From NCBI RefSeq assembly GCF_900091315.1, contig NZ_FLSP01000035.1, forward strand, positions 1 through 64,000: a stretch of DNA of 64,000 nucleotides, given 5' to 3'. How positions within the stretch are numbered: position 1 is the stretch's first letter; each line of letters begins with the position of its first letter. Of the stretch, positions 52,501-60,775 are shown piece by piece. The notes beneath the pieces are model-generated. The model was not told where the DNA came from. It did not search any database and saw nothing but the letters and a program-made list of their open reading frames with translations. The position numbers and the translations under genes are program-made. Origin of the DNA: Streptomyces sp. DI166. Lineage in GTDB: Bacteria; Actinomycetota; Actinomycetes; Streptomycetales; Streptomycetaceae.

Positions 52501-55500
52501 CGGCGTCGTCGTACCAGGTGTCCGTCCGGCCGATGTCGGGGTCGGTGGTCGAGGTGACCCGGCCCCGCGCGTCGTACGTGTACGTCCACTTGTTGCCCGC
52601 GGGATCGGTGACCGTGTCGAGGTGGCCCCGCGCGTCGTAGTCGTACGTCGTCGTACGCCCCTCCGTCGCGGACGACGACTCCTTGGAGTAGTGCTTGATG
52701 GAGGTGACCCGCCCGAGCGCGTCGAAGTAGGTGCGCGTCGTCGGCGTCGTCGAGCCGGGCGGATTCACCCAGGTGCTCGTGTCGCTGTAGCTCGTGTAGG
52801 TCGCGTACTTGTAGTGGCCGCCCTGGTAGACCGACGCCCGGTGCTCACGCTCCAGGCCGTCGTAGCGGAACTTGGTCCACGTGGGGATCAGGCTCTCCGT
52901 CTTGGGGACGAACAGTTCCTGGCTCGGCTCGCCCTTCGCCAGGTACGCGCCGGTCTTCTCGTAGACCAGACCGTGGTCGTTGTAGCTGGTGTCCGTGATG
53001 ATCCGGCCCGGACCGTGTGCCTCGGTCTGCGTCTGGACCTCACGGGCCAGGCCGTCGTAGACCGTGACCTGGCGGGCATAACCGCCGTCGTCCTCAAGGG
53101 TCTCGGTGGTGACCGCGGCAGGCCGGTTGACCTTGCTCGTGGCGACCGCCGAGTGGTACGTGAACTTCACATTGGGGGACTTGCCGTCGGAGCGCGACGG
53201 GGCCCAGCCCTTCACCAGTCGGCCGAGCGCGTCGTACTCGGTGCGCGTCACACGGTTGTTGGGGTCCGTCACCGTCAGGGGCAGGGCCCTGCCCGGGTCG
53301 TACGTCGTCGTGGTCGTGTGGCCCAGTGCGTTGATCGTCTTCGTGGAGGTGACGGGGCCACCGGAGTCACCCGGTGTGTACTGAGTCTCCGTGGTGCCGA
53401 CGCCCGGTGCGGTCACCTTGCGGGTACGGCCCAGGGGGTCGTACGTCACCGTCATGACCTGGGAGTACGACGTGCCCGTGCCGTCGGTCTGGGCTGCCGA
53501 GGTGAGTCGGCCCTTGGTCGGGGAGGCACCGTATGCCTGGCCGTCGTAGGAGTTGCGGACCGCCGATATGAGCTGGGTGGCCGGGTCGGCGTCGGCGTGG
53601 TTGGCGCAGGACGTACCGGTGGTGCGCTGTTCCTTCGGCAGGCCGATCAGCCAGTCCGAGGTGTTGTGCACGTACGACGTCTTCGTGCACGTCCGGTCGT
53701 ACAGATCCTCCCCGCTGCTGCCGGGCTTGACCACCGCGGTCTCCACCTGGATCGGGAGGCCGTAGGTGTCGTCCACCTCCGTGAGGGTGCGCACGGCGCG
53801 CCAACTGCTGCCGTTCCGCTGGATCTTGTCCGTCCGGTCGATGCCGACGCGGTGCGCGAGCAGCGGGTCGGCATCGGTGCCGTCCTCGTTCTCACGGGCA
53901 CGGGAAGCGGTCTGCTTGGACCACGGGAAGTTCAGGGTCCACTCACGGGCGGCGCCCAGTGAGTCGTCGTAGGCGATGGTTTCCGCGACCGTGCCCGCGT
54001 ACTCGGGCTTGTCGTCCGCCGCCAGCGTGTACTTGCCGGTGGAGTCCTTCACCTCTCCGCCGGTGCCCAGGAAGTATCTGGTCACCGAGCGCGACTGGGG
54101 GTTCAGCTCACCCGGCTGGGGCACGGTCTTGCTGCCCTTGTAGGTGGTCACCTCCCGGTACCCGCGCCAGTCGCTGTACGTCCGGAGCGAGGGCCGGGTG
54201 AACTCGTCGTCGCTCTTGGCCCAGGCCGCCCCGGAGTACTTGTACTTCGTGGTGATCGGCTCCCCGCGGGAGGTGACCTTGTCGATCTGCGTCACCGACG
54301 CGACGACGTACTTGTTGAACCAGGCCTTGGCCGGCTTCTTCTCGTCCCCGTCCGGGGACCAGCGGACCGGGAAGCAGGTGCCGTTGTTCTTTCCCTTGTC
54401 GGTCGCGGGCTCGGTCGCGCAGCCGCCCTGGTACTCCACGTCGATGTCACCGCCCAGCTCCGTGGAGACGGTGCCGATGCGCGGACGGGTGAAGCCGGGG
54501 CGCTGATCACTTGAGCCCCTGCTGACCAGGTTGGGCAGTTGCTGGTCCAGCAGCCGGGTGCGCAGGGGGGAGCTGGTACCGACCGTGTACGGGGTGAAGC
54601 TGATGCCGTCCTTGGACTGGAGGGTGCCCTCGGTGTCACCCGGTCCGTAGCCGGTGCGGGTGATGGAGTTGAGCCACAGGCCGGGGGACGTGTCGTACCA
54701 GTCCGCCGGGAAGGACTGGTGCAGGGTGTACTTGTCGACGAGGCCCAGTCCGGACTGGCCGGCGCGTGCGGCCTTCGTGGTCACGGTGTCCAGGCGCATC
54801 TGCGTCCAGAAGGACGGGAAGGCCGGGCACAGCTTGGACGTGGACTTGCAGTTGAGGTTTCCGGGGGTGTCCCACCAGGGCCGGTAGGCGCCCGGGTCGT
54901 CCGTCTTGGCGAAGTTGGCGCCCTCGCAGGCGCTCTCCGACTTCAGGCAGCGCTGCTTGACACCGAACGTGACGGTCGCGGACGGCTTGGTCAGGTCCGC
55001 GGTGCGCATGCCGTACTCGATGGACGTCGGGTACGCGTAGCGGTCGTACTTCTCGGGCGACTTGAACTTCTCGCGGACGGCGTAGTAGTTCGTCTCCTGC
55101 TTCCAGTTGACCACCATGGCGTTGCCGTTGACGTCGACGACCTTGTCCATGCCCCAGCGCCAGGCCTGCTGCTTGCCCGAGCCGCAGCGCGAGTCGGCGA
55201 AGGAACCGGCGTGGCAGGGTTCACCGGGGTGGTTGCCGAAGACGGGGACGGTGGAGACGGAGTTCGTGTCGGCGTGGCCACCGCCCACACTGTTCTGGCC
55301 GTAGTAGTACTTCGTGCCGTCCCGTGTGGTGACCAGCCAGTACTCGCCGTTGTTGTCGCCGTTGCTGCCGCCGGTGCGGTGCTCCACGCGCGTGCCGTCG
55401 TCCTGCTGCGGACGATAGATCTCCGTGGCCGTCTCGGGGTTGCCGCCCTCGTCGACCCGGACCAGCTCCACGGTCCTGCCGTTCAGGGACATCACGGCGT

Positions 55501-56728
55501 TGGCCGACACCCAGCACAGGTCGGAGGTCTTGTTGGCCTTCGCGGTGTTGTTGGGCGTACCCGAGTCGAGCGTCTTGCGATCGTCCTGGCAGGGGCGGTA
55601 GCGCCGTTCGATGTACCCCGGGTCGTAGCTCCAGCCCTCGCCGATCCACGACGCCTGCGGGGAGGAGACGCCGGTACGGCCGTCGACCGTCTGGGAGTTG
55701 TAGCCGAAGGTGATGGCCGGGGTGGGGCCCGCGGGCGGAGGGGGCACGGTCAGGGGGTACGACCACGTGAAGCCGCCGGACGAGCCGCCGGCCTCCCACT
55801 TTCCGTCCGAGGCGAGCGGCGTCGCCTTGAACGTGCCGCCCGCGCCGCCGCCCGAGTCGACCGCACCGACCACGGCGGTGGAACCGGAGGCCGCCGCCGT
55901 GGTGGCCGATGTCGAAGTCCGGTACGCCGCCTGGACGACACCGGAACCGCCACGGCCCGTCGAGCTAGCCGCTGCCGGTGTCACATCCTCCTGCGCCGCA
56001 GGGTCCACCGTCGCCGCGACGGACTCGGCGGCCTCGTCGTTGACGGTCTCCAGTTCCTCGTACGCCTGGCAGGCCTCGTCGTCCGGCGTGTCCAGGTAGC
56101 AGTCGGGGAACTGAACCAGCCGCAGACGGGACGCCCAGTCGGCCCCGTAGAGGCTCTTGAACTTGGAGTAGTCCAGCTTGACCGACACGGGCACGGAACC
56201 GGTTTCCGGGCCCCGAACCACCATGACCGTGCCGTCGATGCCTTCGCTGACCGCCGACGTGCGATCGGGAATGGTGACCTGCCAAGTGCCCGTGGGGGCA
56301 GGCTCGTCGGCGGCTTGGCCGAGGCTGACCGGCAGGTTCCCGACCGGGGTCTCCTCTGCGGCGGCAACCCTGGTGGACAGCGAGGCCTGGCTCGCCGTGG
56401 AACCGAAGTCGACCGTGCCCGTCACGTTGGACGGCGGGGTCACCGTGCCGGGCGGCGCCTGGACCTGCTCCTTGGGAATGTCCGCACGGAGGGACTGCAA
56501 ATGCCGGCTGAACGGCTCGCCCTCAAGGGGTTTCTCCTGGTCCAGCTCCTCCAGCGTCAGCGTCTCGCGACCGACCTCGGCCTGGGCGGGATCGGGCGGC
56601 AGCGCCAAGGACTGGGCGGGAAGCAGTCCCACCAGCAGTGCGGCGGCCAGGGTGGGCACGGCTGCACGCGAGACACTTCGACGGGCATGCGGAAGTCGGC
56701 CGAACACGGCGAGGTCCCCCCGGACCAC
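49571..56728 (-). CDS. RHS-repeat polymorphic toxin with HINT domain and papain-like C-terminal toxin
   Basis: 2385 residues. A Sec signal peptide (to about residue 43) is followed by a large RHS/YD-repeat shell (units like YDALGRVTSI, YTYDARGRVTS) and the RHS core motif REYDQAAGRFISADP (about 1950-1970). A HINT autoprotease domain runs from CFLAGTDVLMSDGT (about 2137) to TPVLVHN (about 2274), followed by Ser. The last about 110 residues form the toxin, with a papain-like triad Cys2305 (SGCEDVA), His2344/2345 (GHHDVVV) and Asp2356 (VYDAW). GTG 56707, with GGGGGG upstream, is an alternative start. Confidence 0.9.
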   Translation of the reverse strand: MVRGDLAVFGRLPHARRSVSRAAVPTLAAALLVGLLPAQSLALPPDPAQAEVGRETLTLEELDQEKPLEGEPFSRHLQSLRADIPKEQVQAPPGTVTPPSNVTGTVDFGSTASQASLSTRVAAAEETPVGNLPVSLGQAADEPAPTGTWQVTIPDRTSAVSEGIDGTVMVVRGPETGSVPVSVKLDYSKFKSLYGADWASRLRLVQFPDCYLDTPDDEACQAYEELETVNDEAAESVAATVDPAAQEDVTPAAASSTGRGGSGVVQAAYRTSTSATTAAASGSTAVVGAVDSGGGAGGTFKATPLASDGKWEAGGSSGGFTWSYPLTVPPPPAGPTPAITFGYNSQTVDGRTGVSSPQASWIGEGWSYDPGYIERRYRPCQDDRKTLDSGTPNNTAKANKTSDLCWVSANAVMSLNGRTVELVRVDEGGNPETATEIYRPQQDDGTRVEHRTGGSNGDNNGEYWLVTTRDGTKYYYGQNSVGGGHADTNSVSTVPVFGNHPGEPCHAGSFADSRCGSGKQQAWRWGMDKVVDVNGNAMVVNWKQETNYYAVREKFKSPEKYDRYAYPTSIEYGMRTADLTKPSATVTFGVKQRCLKSESACEGANFAKTDDPGAYRPWWDTPGNLNCKSTSKLCPAFPSFWTQMRLDTVTTKAARAGQSGLGLVDKYTLHQSFPADWYDTSPGLWLNSITRTGYGPGDTEGTLQSKDGISFTPYTVGTSSPLRTRLLDQQLPNLVSRGSSDQRPGFTRPRIGTVSTELGGDIDVEYQGGCATEPATDKGKNNGTCFPVRWSPDGDEKKPAKAWFNKYVVASVTQIDKVTSRGEPITTKYKYSGAAWAKSDDEFTRPSLRTYSDWRGYREVTTYKGSKTVPQPGELNPQSRSVTRYFLGTGGEVKDSTGKYTLAADDKPEYAGTVAETIAYDDSLGAAREWTLNFPWSKQTASRARENEDGTDADPLLAHRVGIDRTDKIQRNGSSWRAVRTLTEVDDTYGLPIQVETAVVKPGSSGEDLYDRTCTKTSYVHNTSDWLIGLPKEQRTTGTSCANHADADPATQLISAVRNSYDGQAYGASPTKGRLTSAAQTDGTGTSYSQVMTVTYDPLGRTRKVTAPGVGTTETQYTPGDSGGPVTSTKTINALGHTTTTTYDPGRALPLTVTDPNNRVTRTEYDALGRLVKGWAPSRSDGKSPNVKFTYHSAVATSKVNRPAAVTTETLEDDGGYARQVTVYDGLAREVQTQTEAHGPGRIITDTSYNDHGLVYEKTGAYLAKGEPSQELFVPKTESLIPTWTKFRYDGLEREHRASVYQGGHYKYATYTSYSDTSTWVNPPGSTTPTTRTYFDALGRVTSIKHYSKESSSATEGRTTTYDYDARGHLDTVTDPAGNKWTYTYDARGRVTSTTDPDIGRTDTWYDDADRPNRVKNAREQETFTEYDLLGRIVKVRRGSATATPEKEYTYDTAPGGIGQPLASVRHTDTGDYINRVTGYDSDYNVKGSETVIPANSMTAGLSGTYAYTYTYTPTGKPLSATLPAVGGLASEKVVTRYNSDGLPESTSGAQWYTSDVTYSPYGEVLRAVSAAQPYRVWTTNFVDPYTGRLQRTVSDRETAGPHRIADSYYSYDVSGSITSNARKFGDNTWDNQCFTYDVMGELVHAWTSSITPNGSGTGCKSADGTTWGHRTNYAPSSGPVAEAPDASTDHTSPDATLTSTLAAAAPDAGTVSTGSTAYWQSFTFDWLANRAKLIEHDPADATKDTTFTYGYGKTVAGNGTTPSYKIQPHTMAWISSNPSGKGSSYENDATGNTKVRDLPNTTQHLEWSPDNKLDSITDDGAKTTYVYDADGNRLLEHSPSGSTLYLGETEVTTNATGSITQASRSYAHPGAPTVVRTTTNGATTGHKLSVLIADHLGTANTSVEVASGQSITRRAFKPYGETRGTKPTNWPNKRSYLGVGIDDSTGLTHIGAREYDQAAGRFISADPVMVLTDPLQINGYAYSNNSPVTHSDPTGLCFADACGKGVPKGDGSGEIIQKAPVDPDNPSGFKPKKTNDTVTPDTQGETSTTQTACSILVGNCRSGYEPQPEPKQRIGTWSLIKNLVLPDTDEWKACFNKIGFNSHCGWAATDLPWAKPFKLLKLKKARKVDEAVGCTKCFLAGTDVLMSDGTTKDIEDVKIGDKVQATDPETGETGPREVTRLIITEDDKHFNELSIATEDGIEKLTATFEHPFWSPSEDDWIEAGSLTAGMTLLTDEGETVIVTGNRSFTRHATTYNLTVDDLHTYYVLAGETPVLVHNSDPCPEMYWPKGKASDVCSISGSSGCEDVARSIQRSIGGQRMRITDRYGAPSLGKYRGQNSFWGHHDVVVKDGRVYDAWTGPEGEALDDYRRQFEYGDDLDFTPLD

Positions 56729-57233
56729 TCGGAGCGGGACCGGTAACGGACCACGCGGGATGACGTTTCAGATCACGGGGATTCTGTGACTGGACTGTGA
56801 AGAAGCGCCAGACTCAACCCGATCATGTGATCAATGCCACTGTGCGTAACGAGATGTTACGCAATGAATACGGTGAACCGTGAGGACTGCCGTTATAGAA
56901 CCGCGCATGCCGTTTTTTGTCGGGCAAGGGGCACACAGGCGCCATTCACTGCATATTGATTGGGAAAGCGACCCAATTTGAGGGATTTTCCAGCGGTTTC
57001 AGCAGTCGCCGTGACTGACGGACTATGCATCCCGGATGTCGTCGAGTCGGACTTCGGCGGGGTGAACCTCGCCCTCCACCCCGCATTCACGTAGATCGCA
57101 CAGGATGACGACAGCTCCTTCATGGGTCATCATCGGGTCGCCTCGCCATGCCCTTGCCACGGCCGGCCGACAGTCTCGGCGACGGCGCACCCTGGCCTGT
57201 CGCCGGTCCACAGGGGGAGGGGGAACTCGCCCA
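56729..57233. promoter_or_regulatory. 505-bp divergent promoter region with palindromes between the RHS toxin and its neighbour
   Basis: This region is clearly AT-richer than its flanks. It has a perfect 8-base inverted repeat TGCGTAAC-GAGAT-GTTACGCA at 56843-56863 and a shorter one GATCA-TG-TGATC at 56821-56832, good operator candidates for both genes. A 36-residue minus-strand frame (57023-57133) is too weakly supported to call. Confidence 0.5.
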
Positions 57234-60200
57234 ATGTCGCGCAACTGGCGCCGCAGACCCGGCCGTCGGGCCACTGCTGTGCTGATCGCCACTACCGTCG
57301 CCGCGACCGGCGTCGTCTATGCCGGGTACCGTCTGGACGACGGAGCCGAGGATCGCAAGGACGCCCGCGGTCGGCACAGTCGGCCGGTAACCGAGGCGGC
57401 CGCGATCACCCAAGCCGCCCGCACCGGCAAGGCGGTTGAGGTGACCACCGCGCGTACGGCGGACTCCACCACCTGGGCTCGCCCCGACGGACTGATGATG
57501 AAGCGGGTGCACTCCTCGCCGATCCGCGCCAAGGTGGGCGGTGAGTGGAAGAAGATCGACCCGAGCCTGCGGCGCACGAAGGCCGGTTGGGAGCCGACGG
57601 CGACCAACACCCGCATGGTCTTCTCGGTCGGCTCCGGCAAGGCCGAACAGCGGGCCTCCCGGAGTTCTGCGCGACGGGTCTCGCTGGTGAAGTGGGCGGC
57701 TGCGGATGACAGCGGCAGTCCTCTTGTCACGCTCTACGTGGACAACAACCAGCACCAGATCCAGCTGACCTGGCCAGGCGCAGTGCCCACGCCGATCATC
57801 CAAGGCAACCGCGCACTGTACCCGGAGATCCTCCCCGGTGCGGACCTGGTCCTCACCTCGGAGGACGACGGATTCGCCCAGATGCTCGTGCTGAAGAACC
57901 GGCAGGCAGCGTCCGATCCGCGCGTACAACAGCTTGTCTACGGCATCCAGTCGTCAACGCTCACCTTCCGCCTCGACCCCGTCTCCGGCATCGTCAGTGC
58001 CGAGAACGCATACGGCGACGAAGTGGCCATGTCTCCCACGCCGTTGATGTGGGACAGCAGCGGTGACCCTGCCGTCACCGACAGCGGTGTCGGCGAGACG
58101 GCCCAGCCGACCACGTCGGAGACCCCGGACCCCACGGACTCGCCCAGCCCGTCCCCCGAGGAGAGCGAGAGTCCCAGCCCGACCGAGGAAGAGGAAATCG
58201 AGTCGGACGAGCAGAGCGACACCGACGTCGAGATTCTGCCCTCGGACACCGCCGAGCCCGAACCTTCGTTCTCCGAGTCCCCGTTGCCCCCGGTGCCGCC
58301 CGAGCCGACTCCCGCTCCCTCCCAGACGGGGCCCGCTAGCACCCTGAGCCTGCCGTCCCTCAACGGCCCCTCGCCCGACTCGCGCGGCGAACTCGTCGAG
58401 CCCGACCTGGACAAGGGCATCTGGACTCTCACCCCTGACCAGGACTTCCTCCAGGACCCCGAGACCACCTACCCCGTCTTTGTCGATCCCTCGGTCAAGA
58501 AGCACGTCCAGAACTGGACCACCGCCTACAACCGGCACCCCAACGCCACCTTCTACAACGGCAAGGGGTTCAACCCGGGAGGCACGCACGAGGCCCGTGT
58601 CGGTTTCGAGTCCGACACGTGGGGGACATCCCGGTCCTTCTTCACCATGGAATTCGACTCGTCCCTCAAGGGAACGAAAATCGTCAAAGCCAAGCTGCGC
58701 CTGCTGGAGACCTACTCCTGGTCGTGCAGTGCCCGTTCGATGAGCGTGCACATCACCAGCGGCATCAGCGCGCACACCAACTGGAAGAACGCCCCCAAGC
58801 TCCACGACGGCAACAAGCTGGCCACCAAGAGCTTCGCGCACGGATACAAGTCGGGCTGCAGGGACGACTACGAGACGTTCGACGTCAGAAAGGGGGTCCA
58901 GGAGGCCGCCGATGACGGGGACAAGTCGATCACCTTCGGTCTGCGTGCCCGCGACGAGAACTCGCAGTACGCCTGGAAGAAGTTCCAGGCCAACGGCGAC
59001 CACGGCCCCGTCCTCGACCTGTACTACAACCGCGCGCCGTCCATCGTTTCGGGCTCCCTGGATCTGGGGCCTGAGGGCAAGTGCACGACTACGAAGCCGT
59101 ATGTCCGCATGGGTGCGGGAAAGCTGACATTCACAGCCAAGGCCACGGACAAGGACAAGAACCTCGACTACTTCAACTTCGATCTGTGGCCGACCGGCAA
59201 GTGGGACGTCACCGGCGACCTGCTGGGCTCGACCGGCAAGGTACCGGTGAGTGGTGACAAGGACACAGCTCTGAAGACCACCTCGGAGTTCCCCACCAGC
59301 AAGCTCACCAACGGCACCACCTATTCCTGGCGCGTACAGGCCCGCGACGACGTGGACACCCCCTCCAAGTGGGCGCCCTCCAAGGCTCCGTGCCGCTTCG
59401 TGCTGGACACCTCCGCGCCCCGTCCCCCGAAGGTCAGCTCGACCGACTTCCCGAACGCCGACGGAAAGAACAACGGCTTCGGCAACGACGCCGAGGACTC
59501 CAACTGGAGCACCAAGAAGTTCGGGACGGCCGGAAACTTCTCGGTGCGCGCCCTCGACAAGGACGTCGTACGGTACGAGTACGGCTTCAACTCGCCGTCC
59601 TATACAGGTTCCGTGAGCAGGACCGCCGGTAGCGAGACGGATATCAGCGCCACGATCAGCAATGCCAAACCGCCGACCGCCGGGCCCAACGTGCTCTACG
59701 TGCGGGTCGTCGACAGCGCGGGCAACGCGTCGGAGCCGACGAAGTACTTCTTCTACGTCACCCCTCGCGACCAGGCCGACAAGCCCGGCGACTTCACCGG
59801 TGACGCGCTTCCCGACCTCATGGTCGTCACCGAGGCCGGCAACCTCAGTCTCTACCCTTCGCAGGCCAAGGCGGACCTGTCCAAGGGCAGCGGCGACCTG
59901 GACTACTCCATGTCGGGGGCCTACCGGCCGAACCCTGACAAGGATCCGAACGGAGACGACCTGCCACCGTACACGGCGGCACCGAAGGGTCACTTCACCG
60001 GAGCCCTGATCTCGCACAACGGCGACATCTACGGCGGCGACGGCCTCCAGGACCTGGTCGTCCGGGTCGAGGGCAAGCTGTGGGTGTATCCGGGTGACGG
60101 CTACGGCGCCGTCGACATCGACCGGCGCCGCGAGATTCTCCTGCCCGAGGGAGCGCCCAGCCCGTCGGCCCTGTCCCAGATCGTGGCAGCGGGCGACATC

Positions 60201-60704
60201 ACCGGAGACGAACGGACCGACTTCCTGGCCACCGCCGGTGACGAGCTGTGGGCCTTCACCGGATACCACGGGGCCACCGTCGACCAAGCGGTACGGCTCA
60301 TCGCCTCGTCCGCCTGGGCCGACCGGGACCTGGTTGCCGTGCAGGACGTCTCGGGTGACGGTGTCGCCGACCTCCTCTACCGTTCCGACACCTCCGGAAG
60401 GCTGCTTCTGCGCAAGGGGAGCGCGGCCTCGGGCGGCGGTGTCGTACTGAACTCGCTTTCCTCCGCCGCCAATTCGGCCGGCGGCACGGACAACGAGTAC
60501 GCGGCCTCGGGCTGGACGAAGGCGAGCGTTCCGCACCTCTTCGGGACGCCGGATGCCAACGGGGACGAGATCCCCGACATCTGGGCGGTCCGTTCGGACG
60601 GCTCGGTGCGCTTCCACGCCGGTGGCAAGACCGCTCTTTCCGGGTCCGGGGCGGAGATCATCACGCCCAAGGACTACTGGAAGACGCGCATCGCCATCGG
60701 ATGA
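57234..60704 (+). CDS. Secreted/anchored DNRLRE and FG-GAP repeat protein paired with the RHS gene
   Basis: 1156 residues from ATG 57234 (GGAGGGGG upstream). An N-terminal signal or anchor (RRATAVLIATTVAATGVVYA) is followed by a region with a Ser/Pro/Glu-rich linker (about 300-400). A DNRLRE-like carbohydrate-binding domain comes next (HEARVGFESDTWGTSRSFFT), then a fibronectin-like part and four Asp-rich FG-GAP/VCBS repeats (GDFTGDALPDL, GDITGDERTDF, QDVSGDGVADL, PDANGDEIPDI) that likely bind calcium. It is surface-exposed. Divergent placement beside an RHS toxin suggests a role in display or target binding, which is inference. Confidence 0.8.
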   Translation: MSRNWRRRPGRRATAVLIATTVAATGVVYAGYRLDDGAEDRKDARGRHSRPVTEAAAITQAARTGKAVEVTTARTADSTTWARPDGLMMKRVHSSPIRAKVGGEWKKIDPSLRRTKAGWEPTATNTRMVFSVGSGKAEQRASRSSARRVSLVKWAAADDSGSPLVTLYVDNNQHQIQLTWPGAVPTPIIQGNRALYPEILPGADLVLTSEDDGFAQMLVLKNRQAASDPRVQQLVYGIQSSTLTFRLDPVSGIVSAENAYGDEVAMSPTPLMWDSSGDPAVTDSGVGETAQPTTSETPDPTDSPSPSPEESESPSPTEEEEIESDEQSDTDVEILPSDTAEPEPSFSESPLPPVPPEPTPAPSQTGPASTLSLPSLNGPSPDSRGELVEPDLDKGIWTLTPDQDFLQDPETTYPVFVDPSVKKHVQNWTTAYNRHPNATFYNGKGFNPGGTHEARVGFESDTWGTSRSFFTMEFDSSLKGTKIVKAKLRLLETYSWSCSARSMSVHITSGISAHTNWKNAPKLHDGNKLATKSFAHGYKSGCRDDYETFDVRKGVQEAADDGDKSITFGLRARDENSQYAWKKFQANGDHGPVLDLYYNRAPSIVSGSLDLGPEGKCTTTKPYVRMGAGKLTFTAKATDKDKNLDYFNFDLWPTGKWDVTGDLLGSTGKVPVSGDKDTALKTTSEFPTSKLTNGTTYSWRVQARDDVDTPSKWAPSKAPCRFVLDTSAPRPPKVSSTDFPNADGKNNGFGNDAEDSNWSTKKFGTAGNFSVRALDKDVVRYEYGFNSPSYTGSVSRTAGSETDISATISNAKPPTAGPNVLYVRVVDSAGNASEPTKYFFYVTPRDQADKPGDFTGDALPDLMVVTEAGNLSLYPSQAKADLSKGSGDLDYSMSGAYRPNPDKDPNGDDLPPYTAAPKGHFTGALISHNGDIYGGDGLQDLVVRVEGKLWVYPGDGYGAVDIDRRREILLPEGAPSPSALSQIVAAGDITGDERTDFLATAGDELWAFTGYHGATVDQAVRLIASSAWADRDLVAVQDVSGDGVADLLYRSDTSGRLLLRKGSAASGGGVVLNSLSSAANSAGGTDNEYAASGWTKASVPHLFGTPDANGDEIPDIWAVRSDGSVRFHAGGKTALSGSGAEIITPKDYWKTRIAIG

Positions 60705-60720
60705 GTCCGGACAAGAAAGT

Positions 60721-60749
60721 GGTGGGGGCCCGTACCCCGGGCCCCCACC
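60721..60749. terminator. 12-bp-stem bidirectional terminator
   Basis: GGTGGGGGCCCG and CGGGCCCCCACC with a 5-base loop TACCC, between the convergent FG-GAP protein and acyltransferase genes. It marks the right border of the presumed accessory island. Confidence 0.82.
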
Positions 60750-60775
60750 GCTCCGTCAGTCAGGCCGACAGCAGG

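Noticed and set aside
51215..56746. Very long plus-strand frames opposite the RHS gene
   Set aside because: Low-complexity Val/Arg/Gly translations, antisense to a protein with clear RHS repeats.
57023..57133. 36-residue minus-strand frame MMTHEGAVVILCDL...
   Set aside because: Weak ribosome-binding site, no homology recalled, and it lies in a promoter region; not enough to call.
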